Assembly (NCBI RefSeq): GCF_900476215.1
Contig: NZ_LS483446.1
Location: 124,001-188,000, forward strand
Direction of reading: 5' to 3'
From: Helicobacter mustelae
Lineage (GTDB): Bacteria > Campylobacterota > Campylobacteria > Campylobacterales > Helicobacteraceae
DNA: 64,000 bases
Both the position numbers and the translations under genes were made by a program. Below the pieces are notes generated by a model. It did not search any database and was not told where the DNA came from. It worked only from the letters and a program-made list of their open reading frames with translations. Below, one piece after another: positions 30,031 through 39,011 of the stretch (the first letter of the stretch is position 1; the number at the start of each line of letters is the position of its first letter).

Positions 30031-33000
30031 AGAACTGGAGGCGGGGGTGTAATACGCAATCCTGGCACTGCCACTACTCCCGATTCTCAAAATGGGGAGA
30101 GCGGAGGATCTGCCATCGGAGTATGGATGGCAAATAATGCGACTTTTTCTGGAGTACTGAAGTTTGCAAACATTCAAGGAGGGAATGCTGGAGCTGCGAT
30201 TAATGGAGGCAAGGGAGGCAATGGAGGCAATGCTATTGGGATCCAGGGTAATGATACTTCGAATGTAGCTCTTCACTTTGGAAATGGTACTGCTAGTAGT
30301 GATGGTGGTACTAAGCAAACTAGTACGGCCAATCAAATTATTTTTGAAAAACTCATTGCTGGCAATGGGGGCGCTGGTAATACAGGGACTAGTGGTGATG
30401 GTGGCAATGCTATTGGGATTTTTTTGGGTGAGCAGAGCAAGGGCATTACCCTTGCTGGTAGGGGACAGATTCTCTTTGGGCATATGGAGCAAGGGGATAC
30501 ATCAGCAGGGGCAGAGACGGGAAAAAATGGCGGTGTGTACATCATCAAAAATGATAGCACAACTACTGCTGGCAGTGGGGCTAGTGGAGGAGCCCCCACT
30601 CCTGTGAATAGTAATGTTGGCGGGGGGAATCTGACAATCGAGGATGGTGCCCAGATTGTTGTAGGGAGTATGCCAACAGGAAGCACAAATGCAAATACCT
30701 ATACAGGGATTGTTGTGAATACTACTGATCCTTCTTTCGTCTCTCAATTTCAATTTGGTAGCAAAAATTCTACTTTGGTTATCAGAACAAAAGAAAGCGG
30801 ATCTTTGGTCGGAATGAATATTACTCAGGGTGCTGTGCAAGCTCAGGGAAATTTTTTAGCTGGTGGTGCACCCAATACAACGGAGTCTGTGGAGAATACA
30901 GTGGTCAGCGGTATCAGCATTCATAGTGGCGGTGCACTCTTCTCTGATAGAGCAGGAAGCAATGATAATATATTGTATGTTTTTGCAGATGGTTTTCTTG
31001 GCAACGCAGGGAGCAGTGTAAAAGGTGAAAGCACCACAGGAGGAATTGGAGGAGGTGGGGGAAGTGCCATAGGCATCGCGCTCAAAGGTGGGACACTTGG
31101 TAGTGGAAAATTTGATCTGATTGTCAAGGGTGGCGATGGTGGAAATGGAGGAAGTGGGCAGATGGGAGGGAGGGGTGGCAATGCTACTGCGATCTCTAAT
31201 GAAGGAAATAGCAAGATTATAAACTCTAACATACAAGTTGGAACCCTTGAAGCAGGGCAAGGTGGAAAAACTGGAAATGGAAGCGATGGAAGTGCTAGTG
31301 GGGCTAGAACTGGAAGCAGTGGCGCTGCATATGTACTCCAAAATCTCTCTGGCACGCTCACAATGCAAAATAGCACGATTACTGTGGGAGTAAAACCAAT
31401 TCCTGGTTTTGAAGCAATCATCCAGGATGAAATGGGAAAATATATCTATGATTTTGGTAGTGGAAGTGCTAAAACCATTGCTAGCTTTTCTTCTAGTGAT
31501 CTTTCCTCTGGAGGAAGTGATTCTGCAAGCTCTACTAAAGCACCCGCAAATCCAAGTCTTGCTGGTGTGCTACTAGGTACTGGCAAAACAACCTTCCAAG
31601 GAAATGCAGAGTTTACTGTTGCTAATACTAAGGGAGTGGCCGTTGGTATTTTGGGTGTTGCTACTCCTCCTTCTGCACCCACAGCGAGCAAGCCTACACC
31701 CGCTCCTGCACCTCAAACTCAACCCAGCGATCAGGGTCCTACTGGAAGTAGTGGAAGCACTGGAGTTCAAAGTGGTGAAGCTGGAAGATCGGATGCAACT
31801 AGCGGGCAGACCGCTCAAACTACGCAAGGGAGTCAAGATTCCACTACCACTACTTTGGCACAAACAGAGAGAGTAGCGCCTCCCGCAGCGCTAATTCCTA
31901 ATACAAGCACTACGCTTGTATTAGGTGGGGAAAATGAAACAATTCCAACGCAACTTACCTTTAATCTCTCTGGTGAGAAATCTGACAGTGGTGCTGGCAA
32001 TGCAGCAGGAAATAGCGATGGCGCTACCCCATTTTATAGCTATGGTGTTTTAGTGAAGGAGAATCACACTCTAAACCTTGCAGGTAGAGGAACAATTGTC
32101 TTTACCAGTCTTGGAAGCAATGGAGCAGTAATTGCCGTAGGAGTGGGGGGCAATGATGTAACTTCTTCAAATGGCGCAACAAAGGATCCCTCAACTAACG
32201 GTGGAGGTTCTCTCATCATCAAAGAAGGCGTGCGCATCATCGCAGGTAGTGCAGGACCAAGTGTTAAGGATGGGAATCCTGTGATTTATAGCAATCTTTC
32301 AGGTGCGAACTATCAATTTGGAAATAGTAGTAATAATACCGTTATCCTTGCTAATGGTGGCGCTAGCTCTAAGCTAGTGGGGCTTGGTGTAGCACAGAGC
32401 GCTGATATTAGCGGGAATCTAGAAGTCAAAAATGCTGCTAGTAATAGCAATGGAAGTGGAAGTTTTACGGGGATTTCTTTGGCGGGAGCAAAGGCGGAAT
32501 TGAATGTTGTAGGCGCTACTGCGATTGCGGTAAGTGGAAATCCTACTGTCTCGGTTGTTCAAGGTGGCGGTGCTCAGTCTACTAGGGCTGTTGTGTTAGC
32601 TGGTGCTGGACAAACAAGCAATATTAATGTGGTAGGGATTAGGGGTGGTGGAAATATCACTCTCAATGACAATCTTGCACTCCTGCTTATAGGAAATACA
32701 GCTAGGGGGATCGATCCAGATGGCGGTGCCCTCAAACTCTCTGCAGGTCCTGCAAGCACCACAGGAGCAAAGACAGGAAGTACAGATGTCAGACAACTCA
32801 TCATTCATGCCACTTCTACTAAAGCCGGTAGTGCTGGCCCAGTGATTGTAGATGGAAGTGTGGGAACCCTCATTGTAGGCAAGAATGTCAGTATCGTAGG
32901 CAGCAATAATACTAGTGCTGTGAGCTTTAGCACAACTGCTGGGAATGGAAAAGATAGCAGTGGCTCTACTGGAAGCAATAATACACAGGCTAGCCTCTAT

Positions 33001-35004
33001 GGTAATGTGGCTAATGCACAATTTAAGCTAGGAAATACAATCCTAGATAGCAATAACTATGGAATCTATGCAGCACAAAATACTAACATCTCCCTAGCAG
33101 CAAACACCACGCTCAATATCACAGCACAACAAGCCTTTGGGGCAGCAAATAATGCAAATCTCAATGTGGCATTGGTAAATAGATCTGTGATTGAGATCCA
33201 TGGTCAGGGTGGGACCATCAACACCCTAAGCTCAGATAAGGACACTTATGGAGCTGTGGTCTCTCTAGCAGGAAATAAACAAGAGCGAAGCATAAATACC
33301 ACCTTCCGCACACTCACCATCAAAAACATCACTGCAAATCACGTTGATTTCAAAGTAATGGGCACCACCAAAGATTTAGGAACTGGCAAAAACAATGCCT
33401 TTGCTAGCATAGAGGATATTGGCAAAACCACCACAGCAGCAGGCACTGGCAAGACTCAAGGCAGTACTAGCACAGTTGTAGTTGCTGGAGGAAGTGATAG
33501 GATCATCATAGAAGGTGCCAATCAAAATAGCACTGCAAGCACTCCCAATGGTGGAGCTAGTGATTCTACCAAGGCGGCAGATAGTGGGAATGGATTTCAG
33601 AGAATTTCTGTTACCCAGCCAGGCTCCTTCTCTGTCAGTGGCGCTCTAGCTACCCCTGCGCCTTCAGCTACTCAAACCCCTGCAAATGTGCTCAATGAGA
33701 CACTTAGCATTGGATTTATTAATGCCAATAGCTCAAGTAAGAGCCCCCAATATGCAGTCCTTGCAGAAGTCAAAAATGGCGCAGCAAATTCTGTGATCTT
33801 CAATGGCTTGAATAAGCAAGGAGATACTACAAAAATCACAAGTATCCAAGGCTTTGATCAAGGCATCTTTACTTTGGGTCGCAAAGATGTAAATGGCAAT
33901 GCTTATTATTACACCAATCTAGCAGATAGAACCATTAGCCTCATGGCAGGAGCAAGGGATGCTACTCTAGCAGCACTTGCTAGTGGATATCAGCTCTATC
34001 TAGCCAATATCAATAGCCTCAATAAACGCCTAGGAGAGCTTAGAAATAATCCCAATGCCAATGGTCTATGGATTAGGCTCTTTAATGGTGAGCAGGTTAC
34101 AAGATTTGCAGTAGATAGTAAATCTCTCTACACCACGCTGCAGGGGGGTTATGACTATGCCTTTGGAAGTGAAGGAGCCAATAACTATCTAGGATTTGCC
34201 ATTAGCTATGCCAATGCAATCACTAGCACTAAGAACTTTGTGTTTGAAAATCAAGTCTTTGGACTCAAGGATGGCAATAGCAATGCACTGGAAATTGCAC
34301 TGTATAACTCCTATGTACAAGATGGTGCAAGCAAAGATACCAAATGGCTCAATGGATTTTATAGTGATAGTGTGATAAAGCTAAGCATCATTTCTACATC
34401 CCTGCAGATGCAAGGACAGAATAACAAATACAACACCAATAATGCTGCCTTCACCTTCTCAGAGGAGATTGGTTATCGCTTCTTGCTAGGAGAGAATAAT
34501 GAATGGTATATCACACCACAAGGAGAGGTGGCACTGGGTTATTTCAATAGCAATCAATTCACCCAAGCGCTCAATAATAACACTCTCTTTGGCAAGCAGG
34601 AAGCCATTATTACAGTGCGAACTCGTGCAGGTGCTAGCTTTGGCTATAAGTTTGATAAATTCACAGAGGGCAAGGGCTTTAAATCTGAGATTTATCTAGG
34701 TACATTCTATAGAGGTACCTATATCAGTGGTGGACAGGTCAACCTAGTATCTGCATATTCTGCCACTACACTCACTCCCTTTGTCTCAGGCAATGGCTTC
34801 TTGCTCAATCTGGGGACTAACTTCCTCATCAAAGACCATCACCGAGTCTATATTGACCTAGAGAGAAGCTTTGGTGGCTCCTTCATCACCAATTATCAAT
34901 TCAATGTGGGATATCGCTATAGCTTTGGTGAGAATAAGAAATATAAACCAAGGATTGGTGTGCAAACACCAAATAGCATCAAAAAAGATGAGAGTAGCAC
35001 ATAA
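29215..35004 (+). CDS. Giant autotransporter paralog (1929 residues)
   Basis: A divergent twin of the left gene. The start is ATG 29215 behind GAGGAGA. The first about 270 residues (extended signal and passenger start) and about 740 residues at the C-terminal end (passenger end plus barrel) are identical to the left protein. The middle (30031-32719) is its own: one copy of the roughly 600-residue GGNAIGI-type module where the left gene has two, and a Pro/Gln linker (KPTPAPAPQTQPSDQG) placed earlier in the protein than in the left gene. After the barrel end (NVGYRYSF) it has only a 25-residue tail. It is probably surface-exposed and subject to recombination with its twin (inference). Confidence 0.93.
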   Translation: MNKKFHQPSWAEKTWANSSTNKNDCTDIANAPSIGYFKRPLRAFGSSCFIASTLAFTLQTALAQASTTTSNAPITIDSDKKEIPETINITTPNQTAIEFKPTSATTNPITAHLKQNTSTVTVTSSVTTGTNTGIGLASDAQSDVGLIITGKNNTTSSGGGGTATTPSTSDGSILFKGFKAGDKIINFTGGSLTFDKVSIAVDGQSTTATQPQARSADSSAGASGGTLASGASYGIYNGPAASSGGSGSSNGATGLIYNFGTTTFTNIQGKEGRTGGGGVIRNPGTATTPDSQNGESGGSAIGVWMANNATFSGVLKFANIQGGNAGAAINGGKGGNGGNAIGIQGNDTSNVALHFGNGTASSDGGTKQTSTANQIIFEKLIAGNGGAGNTGTSGDGGNAIGIFLGEQSKGITLAGRGQILFGHMEQGDTSAGAETGKNGGVYIIKNDSTTTAGSGASGGAPTPVNSNVGGGNLTIEDGAQIVVGSMPTGSTNANTYTGIVVNTTDPSFVSQFQFGSKNSTLVIRTKESGSLVGMNITQGAVQAQGNFLAGGAPNTTESVENTVVSGISIHSGGALFSDRAGSNDNILYVFADGFLGNAGSSVKGESTTGGIGGGGGSAIGIALKGGTLGSGKFDLIVKGGDGGNGGSGQMGGRGGNATAISNEGNSKIINSNIQVGTLEAGQGGKTGNGSDGSASGARTGSSGAAYVLQNLSGTLTMQNSTITVGVKPIPGFEAIIQDEMGKYIYDFGSGSAKTIASFSSSDLSSGGSDSASSTKAPANPSLAGVLLGTGKTTFQGNAEFTVANTKGVAVGILGVATPPSAPTASKPTPAPAPQTQPSDQGPTGSSGSTGVQSGEAGRSDATSGQTAQTTQGSQDSTTTTLAQTERVAPPAALIPNTSTTLVLGGENETIPTQLTFNLSGEKSDSGAGNAAGNSDGATPFYSYGVLVKENHTLNLAGRGTIVFTSLGSNGAVIAVGVGGNDVTSSNGATKDPSTNGGGSLIIKEGVRIIAGSAGPSVKDGNPVIYSNLSGANYQFGNSSNNTVILANGGASSKLVGLGVAQSADISGNLEVKNAASNSNGSGSFTGISLAGAKAELNVVGATAIAVSGNPTVSVVQGGGAQSTRAVVLAGAGQTSNINVVGIRGGGNITLNDNLALLLIGNTARGIDPDGGALKLSAGPASTTGAKTGSTDVRQLIIHATSTKAGSAGPVIVDGSVGTLIVGKNVSIVGSNNTSAVSFSTTAGNGKDSSGSTGSNNTQASLYGNVANAQFKLGNTILDSNNYGIYAAQNTNISLAANTTLNITAQQAFGAANNANLNVALVNRSVIEIHGQGGTINTLSSDKDTYGAVVSLAGNKQERSINTTFRTLTIKNITANHVDFKVMGTTKDLGTGKNNAFASIEDIGKTTTAAGTGKTQGSTSTVVVAGGSDRIIIEGANQNSTASTPNGGASDSTKAADSGNGFQRISVTQPGSFSVSGALATPAPSATQTPANVLNETLSIGFINANSSSKSPQYAVLAEVKNGAANSVIFNGLNKQGDTTKITSIQGFDQGIFTLGRKDVNGNAYYYTNLADRTISLMAGARDATLAALASGYQLYLANINSLNKRLGELRNNPNANGLWIRLFNGEQVTRFAVDSKSLYTTLQGGYDYAFGSEGANNYLGFAISYANAITSTKNFVFENQVFGLKDGNSNALEIALYNSYVQDGASKDTKWLNGFYSDSVIKLSIISTSLQMQGQNNKYNTNNAAFTFSEEIGYRFLLGENNEWYITPQGEVALGYFNSNQFTQALNNNTLFGKQEAIITVRTRAGASFGYKFDKFTEGKGFKSEIYLGTFYRGTYISGGQVNLVSAYSATTLTPFVSGNGFLLNLGTNFLIKDHHRVYIDLERSFGGSFITNYQFNVGYRYSFGENKKYKPRIGVQTPNSIKKDESST
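32720..34938 (+). repeat. 3' inverted repeat arm (right), 2.2 kb
   Basis: Mirror of 20422-22640. The arm starts at the GGALKLSAG codons and stops a few codons after the barrel, where the two C-terminal tails diverge. Confidence 0.93.
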
Positions 35005-35019
35005 AGCCAAGAAAGTGAT

Positions 35020-35198
35020 AATACCAAGCAGGAATAAAAGATATAAGAAAACAATAAAGAGACAAAAAATAGTAGGGGTGATTTTGCAAAAACTGCAAGG
35101 TTAGAGGTCTATGAATACCAAATACCCTGTCTATGGGGTGAGTTCTTAAAAATCAGATCGCGTGAGAAAAGCCCACGCGATCAAAGTAGGGGGATATT
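35020..35198 (+). repeat. Right copy of direct repeat bracketing the autotransporter locus
   Basis: Same orientation as 19989-20168, beginning 15 bases past the stop of the right gene. The short frame in it is cut by TAA after MNTKYPVYGVSS. It carries the same ATCGCGTG/CACGCGAT hairpin. Confidence 0.92.
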
Positions 35199-35259
35199 TA
35201 TAAAAACCGTAAGATAGAGCCTATGGGCTGCATCCCTTGTGGTGTGAGCATTCAATCTT

Positions 35260-35661
35260 TTATTTTTTTTCTCTTTTTTTGTGTTCTTTTTCAGCGATCT
35301 GTGCATGTTTTCGCGCAATCTCTTCTCTTTTCTTGCGCTCTCTTTGTAGTATCTGTGCTTCTTTTTTCTCTCTTTGCTGTTGGTATTGGTGTTTTCTTTG
35401 TGCCTCCAACTCCTGTCTTGTCTGCTTGCGCTCAAGTCCGTGATTTTGTCGATGGTGCGCATCTTGCCCCTGGTATTTCTTCTCTTGTTTTGCTTGTTTG
35501 GTGCTGATTCTTTGGTCTTTGTGGTTTTGACTATCTGTGTTTAGATATGCGACTTTTGCTCCATGGAGACTCTTGCTATCAAATGTATCGCTATGCCCTT
35601 TTTCTTGTGGAATTGCGAAGGTCTGGGCTAAAAATGCCAAAAATATCAAGATCTTTTTCAA
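35260..35661 (-). CDS. Exported Lys/Glu/Gln-rich helical protein, unknown function
   Basis: About 133 residues. TTG 35661 sits six bases behind AAAGGAG; GTG two codons earlier is an alternative. A signal peptide (KKILIFLAFLAQTFA) is followed by a His/Gln/Lys-rich stretch and a C-terminal half of almost pure Lys, Arg, Glu, Gln and Ala, likely one long charged helix or coiled coil ending KKREKK. I do not recognise a family. It is the first gene outside the right direct repeat. Confidence 0.6.
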   Translation of the reverse strand: MKKILIFLAFLAQTFAIPQEKGHSDTFDSKSLHGAKVAYLNTDSQNHKDQRISTKQAKQEKKYQGQDAHHRQNHGLERKQTRQELEAQRKHQYQQQREKKEAQILQRERKKREEIARKHAQIAEKEHKKREKK

Positions 35662-35960
35662 GTTCACTCCTTTGTATGAAATCCAGCCAAATTCCTTTGG
35701 CCCATCTGAGAGCCGCCATGTTCCCCTAGCATGGGGCCACCCAAACTCCCTATACTACCAGAAAAAGTTTAGAAATGTCCCTTTCTGACCTCTGTGCTCA
35801 AGATGGATTTTTGGAGAGTTTGATTTTCTTTTTCAAGGGTTGTGGGAGGAGGTGTCTGAAATTGGGCGAAATTTTATGAGGCATACACGGGAATTTTATC
35901 CCGATAAAAAATGCGGCGGGTTTGGGGTGCAATGGGAAAAATAGTGGGTGTAACAAATGC
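35662..35960. other. Intergenic stretch, no gene seen
   Basis: Short frames on both strands, none with a ribosome binding site or recognisable content. It contains the upstream region of the exported charged protein and runs to the terminator of tpx. Confidence 0.5.
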
Positions 35961-35983
35961 AAAAACCCTCTTTGAGAAGAGGG
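35961..35983 (-). terminator. Intrinsic terminator of tpx
   Basis: Hairpin CCCTCTT-TGAG-AAGAGGG at 35966-35983, followed on the minus strand by five T, eight bases past the tpx stop. Confidence 0.88.
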
Positions 35984-35990
35984 CATGCAA

Positions 35991-36488
35991 TCAGTGGATG
36001 ACTTTTAGCGGGGCATCGTAGTTGGGCTCGTGAGTGATCTCTTCACTGATTTCTTGATAGATGATTTTACCATGTGGGTCCACCACGATCACAGCTCTTG
36101 TAAGCAGGCCTGCAAGTGGGCCTTCGCCGATTCTCAAGCCATATTCTTTACCAAAGGCATGATCTCTAAAATCACTGGCTACAGTGAGATTTTCTATACC
36201 TTCAGTGGAGCAGAATCGACCCTGTGCAAAGGGAAGGTCCACCGAAACCACAAAGACACTGGCATTTTCAAGTTCACTGGCTTTTTTGTTGAAATTTTTT
36301 GCTTGGATTGCGCAAACCTCTGTATCTAGGCTTGGTACGACATTGATGATCTGATATTTGCCCTGCGCTCCACCAATTTTTACTTCGGAGAGATCCTTGC
36401 CTACGAGAGTGACTTCAGGCGCATTTTCGTTTACTTTTTTTGGTTCTCCTGCTAGAGAGATTTCTTGAGATTTAAATTTTACTTTCAT
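35991..36488 (-). CDS. tpx: Thiol peroxidase
   Basis: A 165-residue peroxiredoxin that reduces peroxides, recycled by thioredoxin. The peroxidatic Cys59 is in PSLDTEVCA and the resolving Cys93 in GRFCSTEG, the Tpx spacing. LLTRAVIVVD and the RFCS region are also family-typical. It has its own promoter region (TATAAT on the minus strand at 36554-36559), a leader inverted repeat and a clear terminator, so it is probably monocistronic. It is important for oxidative stress in microaerophiles. Confidence 0.97.
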   Translation of the reverse strand: MKVKFKSQEISLAGEPKKVNENAPEVTLVGKDLSEVKIGGAQGKYQIINVVPSLDTEVCAIQAKNFNKKASELENASVFVVSVDLPFAQGRFCSTEGIENLTVASDFRDHAFGKEYGLRIGEGPLAGLLTRAVIVVDPHGKIIYQEISEEITHEPNYDAPLKVIH

Positions 36489-36522
36489 TTTTAATCCTTA
36501 AAAATTTTTTTGTAAATCAATC

Positions 36523-36559
36523 CCATGAGCATGTATACACTCATGGCGCTTTTATTATA
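36523..36559 (-). promoter_or_regulatory. tpx promoter with adjacent inverted repeat
   Basis: TATAAT on the minus strand at 36554-36559. Just downstream, where transcription would begin, is the inverted repeat CCATGAG-10-CTCATGG (36523-36546). It could be an operator or a 5' leader hairpin about 35 bases before the start codon. Confidence 0.5.
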
Positions 36560-36581
36560 GTGGAAAATTCAAATTTTGCAC

Positions 36582-37619
36582 TTAAATTTTGAAGCGGCGC
36601 TGATATAACCGCCATAGAGCGATAAAAAACGCCGTGATTGCAGGGCCTAACAAGATCCCCCAAAATCCAAATGTGCTAAACCCTGCAAAAATGGCAAAAA
36701 AGATGATGAGCTCATTGATTTTGAGGGGCTTGCTTAGTAATTTGTGATTGAAGAAAGTGATGATGATGGGTTTGATGACATTGTCAATCACAAAGGCGAT
36801 GAAGATGAGTGCATAGAGTGAGATGATGATGGCATGCTGGAAATGTCCCAAAAAGATCTCAAAGCCTGCCACCGGGATCCATACAAGTGCTCCACCCACT
36901 ACAGGGACTAGGGAAGCGATGCCATAGCAAATCCCCAAAATCAGCGCATGCTTGTAATGGAAAAATGACAAAAAGATGCCAAAGGCCAGGCCTTGCAAAA
37001 TCATATTGACAAGCGAGGTTAGCAAAACGATCTTGAGCACACTGCTCACCTCCTCAAAAATATGATGACCTTGTTTGATATTAAGGGGCAGAGCGCGCAG
37101 GATGCCAAGATAGATGCTCCTACCATGATAAAAAAACAAAAATAAAAACAGCAAAATAAAGCCAAGATCCATAAAAAAATGCAGACTCTCGCTGCCAATA
37201 TAAGAGCTAACACTAAGGCTTAGCTCAGCGATTTTCTGGGCAGAGAGATTTTGCAGCAGAGTTTGGATATGGGCTGTAATCATGGGGAAATTGGAAAGAA
37301 TCTCCTTGATTCCCTCTCTGCTAGACTGGAAATAATAGAGGATGTCTTGGGCCTTGAGCGCAGAAAAAAACATAATGGACTGCTGGATGAGAAACACCAG
37401 AGGCAGGACAAAGAATAGCATCAAGAAGATTTCAATGCTAAGCGTGGCTAGGAGGTTTGAGCGCAAGATGTTATAGAGGCGTTCTTTGAGTCCAAAGGTG
37501 GCGATACAAATAAGTCCCGCAATGAGTGCATCTACCAAAAAAAAACGATAGAGATAGAGTGTGGATAGCGTGATGCATGCAAATAATATAATCAAAATGA
37601 GGCTTTTGGAATTTGTCAT
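36582..37619 (-). CDS. AI-2E family (PerM/YdiK-like) membrane transporter
   Basis: About 345 residues. The start is ATG 37619 behind GGGGGAGA. Hydrophobic pairs at the N-terminus (LILIILFACITLS, then LVDALIAGLICIA), a long amphipathic middle region and a C-terminal set of helices with GICYGIASLVPVVGGALVWIPV and FGFWGILLGPAITAFFIALW are the signature of the AI-2E/PerM permease family. Members export autoinducer-2 or other small molecules, or act in Na+/H+ antiport. The substrate is not predictable here. Confidence 0.9.
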   Translation of the reverse strand: MTNSKSLILIILFACITLSTLYLYRFFLVDALIAGLICIATFGLKERLYNILRSNLLATLSIEIFLMLFFVLPLVFLIQQSIMFFSALKAQDILYYFQSSREGIKEILSNFPMITAHIQTLLQNLSAQKIAELSLSVSSYIGSESLHFFMDLGFILLFLFLFFYHGRSIYLGILRALPLNIKQGHHIFEEVSSVLKIVLLTSLVNMILQGLAFGIFLSFFHYKHALILGICYGIASLVPVVGGALVWIPVAGFEIFLGHFQHAIIISLYALIFIAFVIDNVIKPIIITFFNHKLLSKPLKINELIIFFAIFAGFSTFGFWGILLGPAITAFFIALWRLYQRRFKI

Positions 37620-37812
37620 AACTCTCCCCCTGTTTGGATATCGCAGCCTCATGGCCTGCGTGGGAAATCTGCTCTTATTTTGGCTTTTGTTTTTTAATCT
37701 TTTTCAATCTTGCTTGAAAGCTTTTCTTTTTTGTGCAGGCGCAAGTTTCATGCATCATGAAAAAAGCACGGGGTGCAAAGAAGTGTAAAAAATAGCAGAT
37801 GCTACAAAAATC

Positions 37813-37843
37813 ATAAAAAAATCACCCAACCCCTTGGGTTGGG
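37813..37843 (-). terminator. Intrinsic terminator of outer membrane protein gene
   Basis: Hairpin CCCAACCC-CTT-GGGTTGGG at 37825-37843, followed on the minus strand by TGAT and a run of seven T; 26 bases past the stop at 37869. Confidence 0.88.
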
Positions 37844-37868
37844 AAAAAGCCAAAAAAACACATGGTGT

Positions 37869-38567
37869 TTAGAATTTGTAGTGGTAACTGATTTGCACGA
37901 TGTAGCCGCGGAATTTCACAGACCCATCCCCCGAGGTAGTAGCATTTGTCTTGACATCATAGCCCGTTGGTACATTTTTCAGACGATAATCCAGGCTTAA
38001 AACCGGGAGCTTTGCTCCCAGTGAGAGACTATGCTTTTGGTTGAAATCATAGTTTACGCCCACATTGATGGGGAGGGCAAGGCCACCCTGTCCGCTGCCA
38101 CCAATGGCAAAATTTGAAGCTGAAAAGAGATTGTTATCTGCCACTTTCCAAATGGGATTGACTGCCTGATAGCCCAGTCCTACGCCTACATAGGCACTTA
38201 GGGATTTTGATAGATGGTGATAATAATCGATGTTTGCGACAAGTAGGGTCTCTTGAATGTTTGCATTGACTTGGATGACATTGTTGTCCCCACCTGCTCC
38301 CTTGCCATAGCTGGCACCATAGTTGTAGCTGATGTAGTATTTCAAGCCATTGAGATCAGAAAAAGCCTGCTTGTAGCCCGCATCCACACCTACATTCCAG
38401 CCCACGCTCGTTGTGGAGGGTAGCACCATTTGATTTTTTTCCATCGCGCCACCATAGGTCTTGGTGCCAATGAGGATCCCTCCGCTAAGACCCAAAAAGA
38501 ACCCGCTGCTATTGGTGTTTGCATTTGCCGCTGCAAAGAGCAGTCCTGCTAATGCGATTTTTTTCAT
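37869..38567 (-). CDS. Outer membrane beta-barrel protein
   Basis: A 232-residue protein with signal peptide MKKIALAGLLFAAANA, then FFLGLSGGILIG, repeated strand-like segments with Tyr/Gly, and the C-terminal QISYHYKF ending in Phe, as barrel proteins do. The size and the LKYYISYNYGASYG segment fit the small Helicobacter outer membrane protein families. It has its own terminator. The role is unknown; a porin-like or structural barrel is possible. Confidence 0.85.
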   Translation of the reverse strand: MKKIALAGLLFAAANANTNSSGFFLGLSGGILIGTKTYGGAMEKNQMVLPSTTSVGWNVGVDAGYKQAFSDLNGLKYYISYNYGASYGKGAGGDNNVIQVNANIQETLLVANIDYYHHLSKSLSAYVGVGLGYQAVNPIWKVADNNLFSASNFAIGGSGQGGLALPINVGVNYDFNQKHSLSLGAKLPVLSLDYRLKNVPTGYDVKTNATTSGDGSVKFRGYIVQISYHYKF

Positions 38568-39011
38568 GTTTTATCCTTTTTGTGAAATGATTTGAAATGG
38601 GCCACGTGATTCTATCATGTGTAAAAAAATCAAAGCAAAACATTTTCATTTTGCAATTTCTAAAATATGAGAAGAATTACTAAAAAGAAGCAAAAAAGCG
38701 CGTAGAGATTTTGAAAATTGAGCTGGGACTTTCAAAAACTAAGAGAGGGGAGAGGAATGAAAAAAAACAGCGTTGGATAAAATGGATAGTGGAGGGCGGC
38801 GGGGAGTTTGAAAAAATAAAACAGGGAGAGCAGTAGCGCGAGATTGTGAGGAGATGAGCCACTTACACTCAGACCTGCGCCCACGGGCAGCACTAAAAAT
38901 AGCCAGGAGCGTAAAATACTAGCCAGGAGAGCAGTAACGTATCCATCAATCCCGCCCGCATACGCGCTAAACCCGCGAGCAAAATTAAAATAACTCAGCG
39001 CGGGCAAGGCA
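38568..39011. other. Intergenic stretch between peroxidase and outer membrane protein genes
   Basis: Holds the promoter region of the outer membrane protein gene. A minus-strand frame at 38732-39199 overlaps the peroxidase gene, and its second half is very hydrophobic, but it has no start codon with a ribosome binding site in the free part, so I do not call a gene. Confidence 0.45.
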
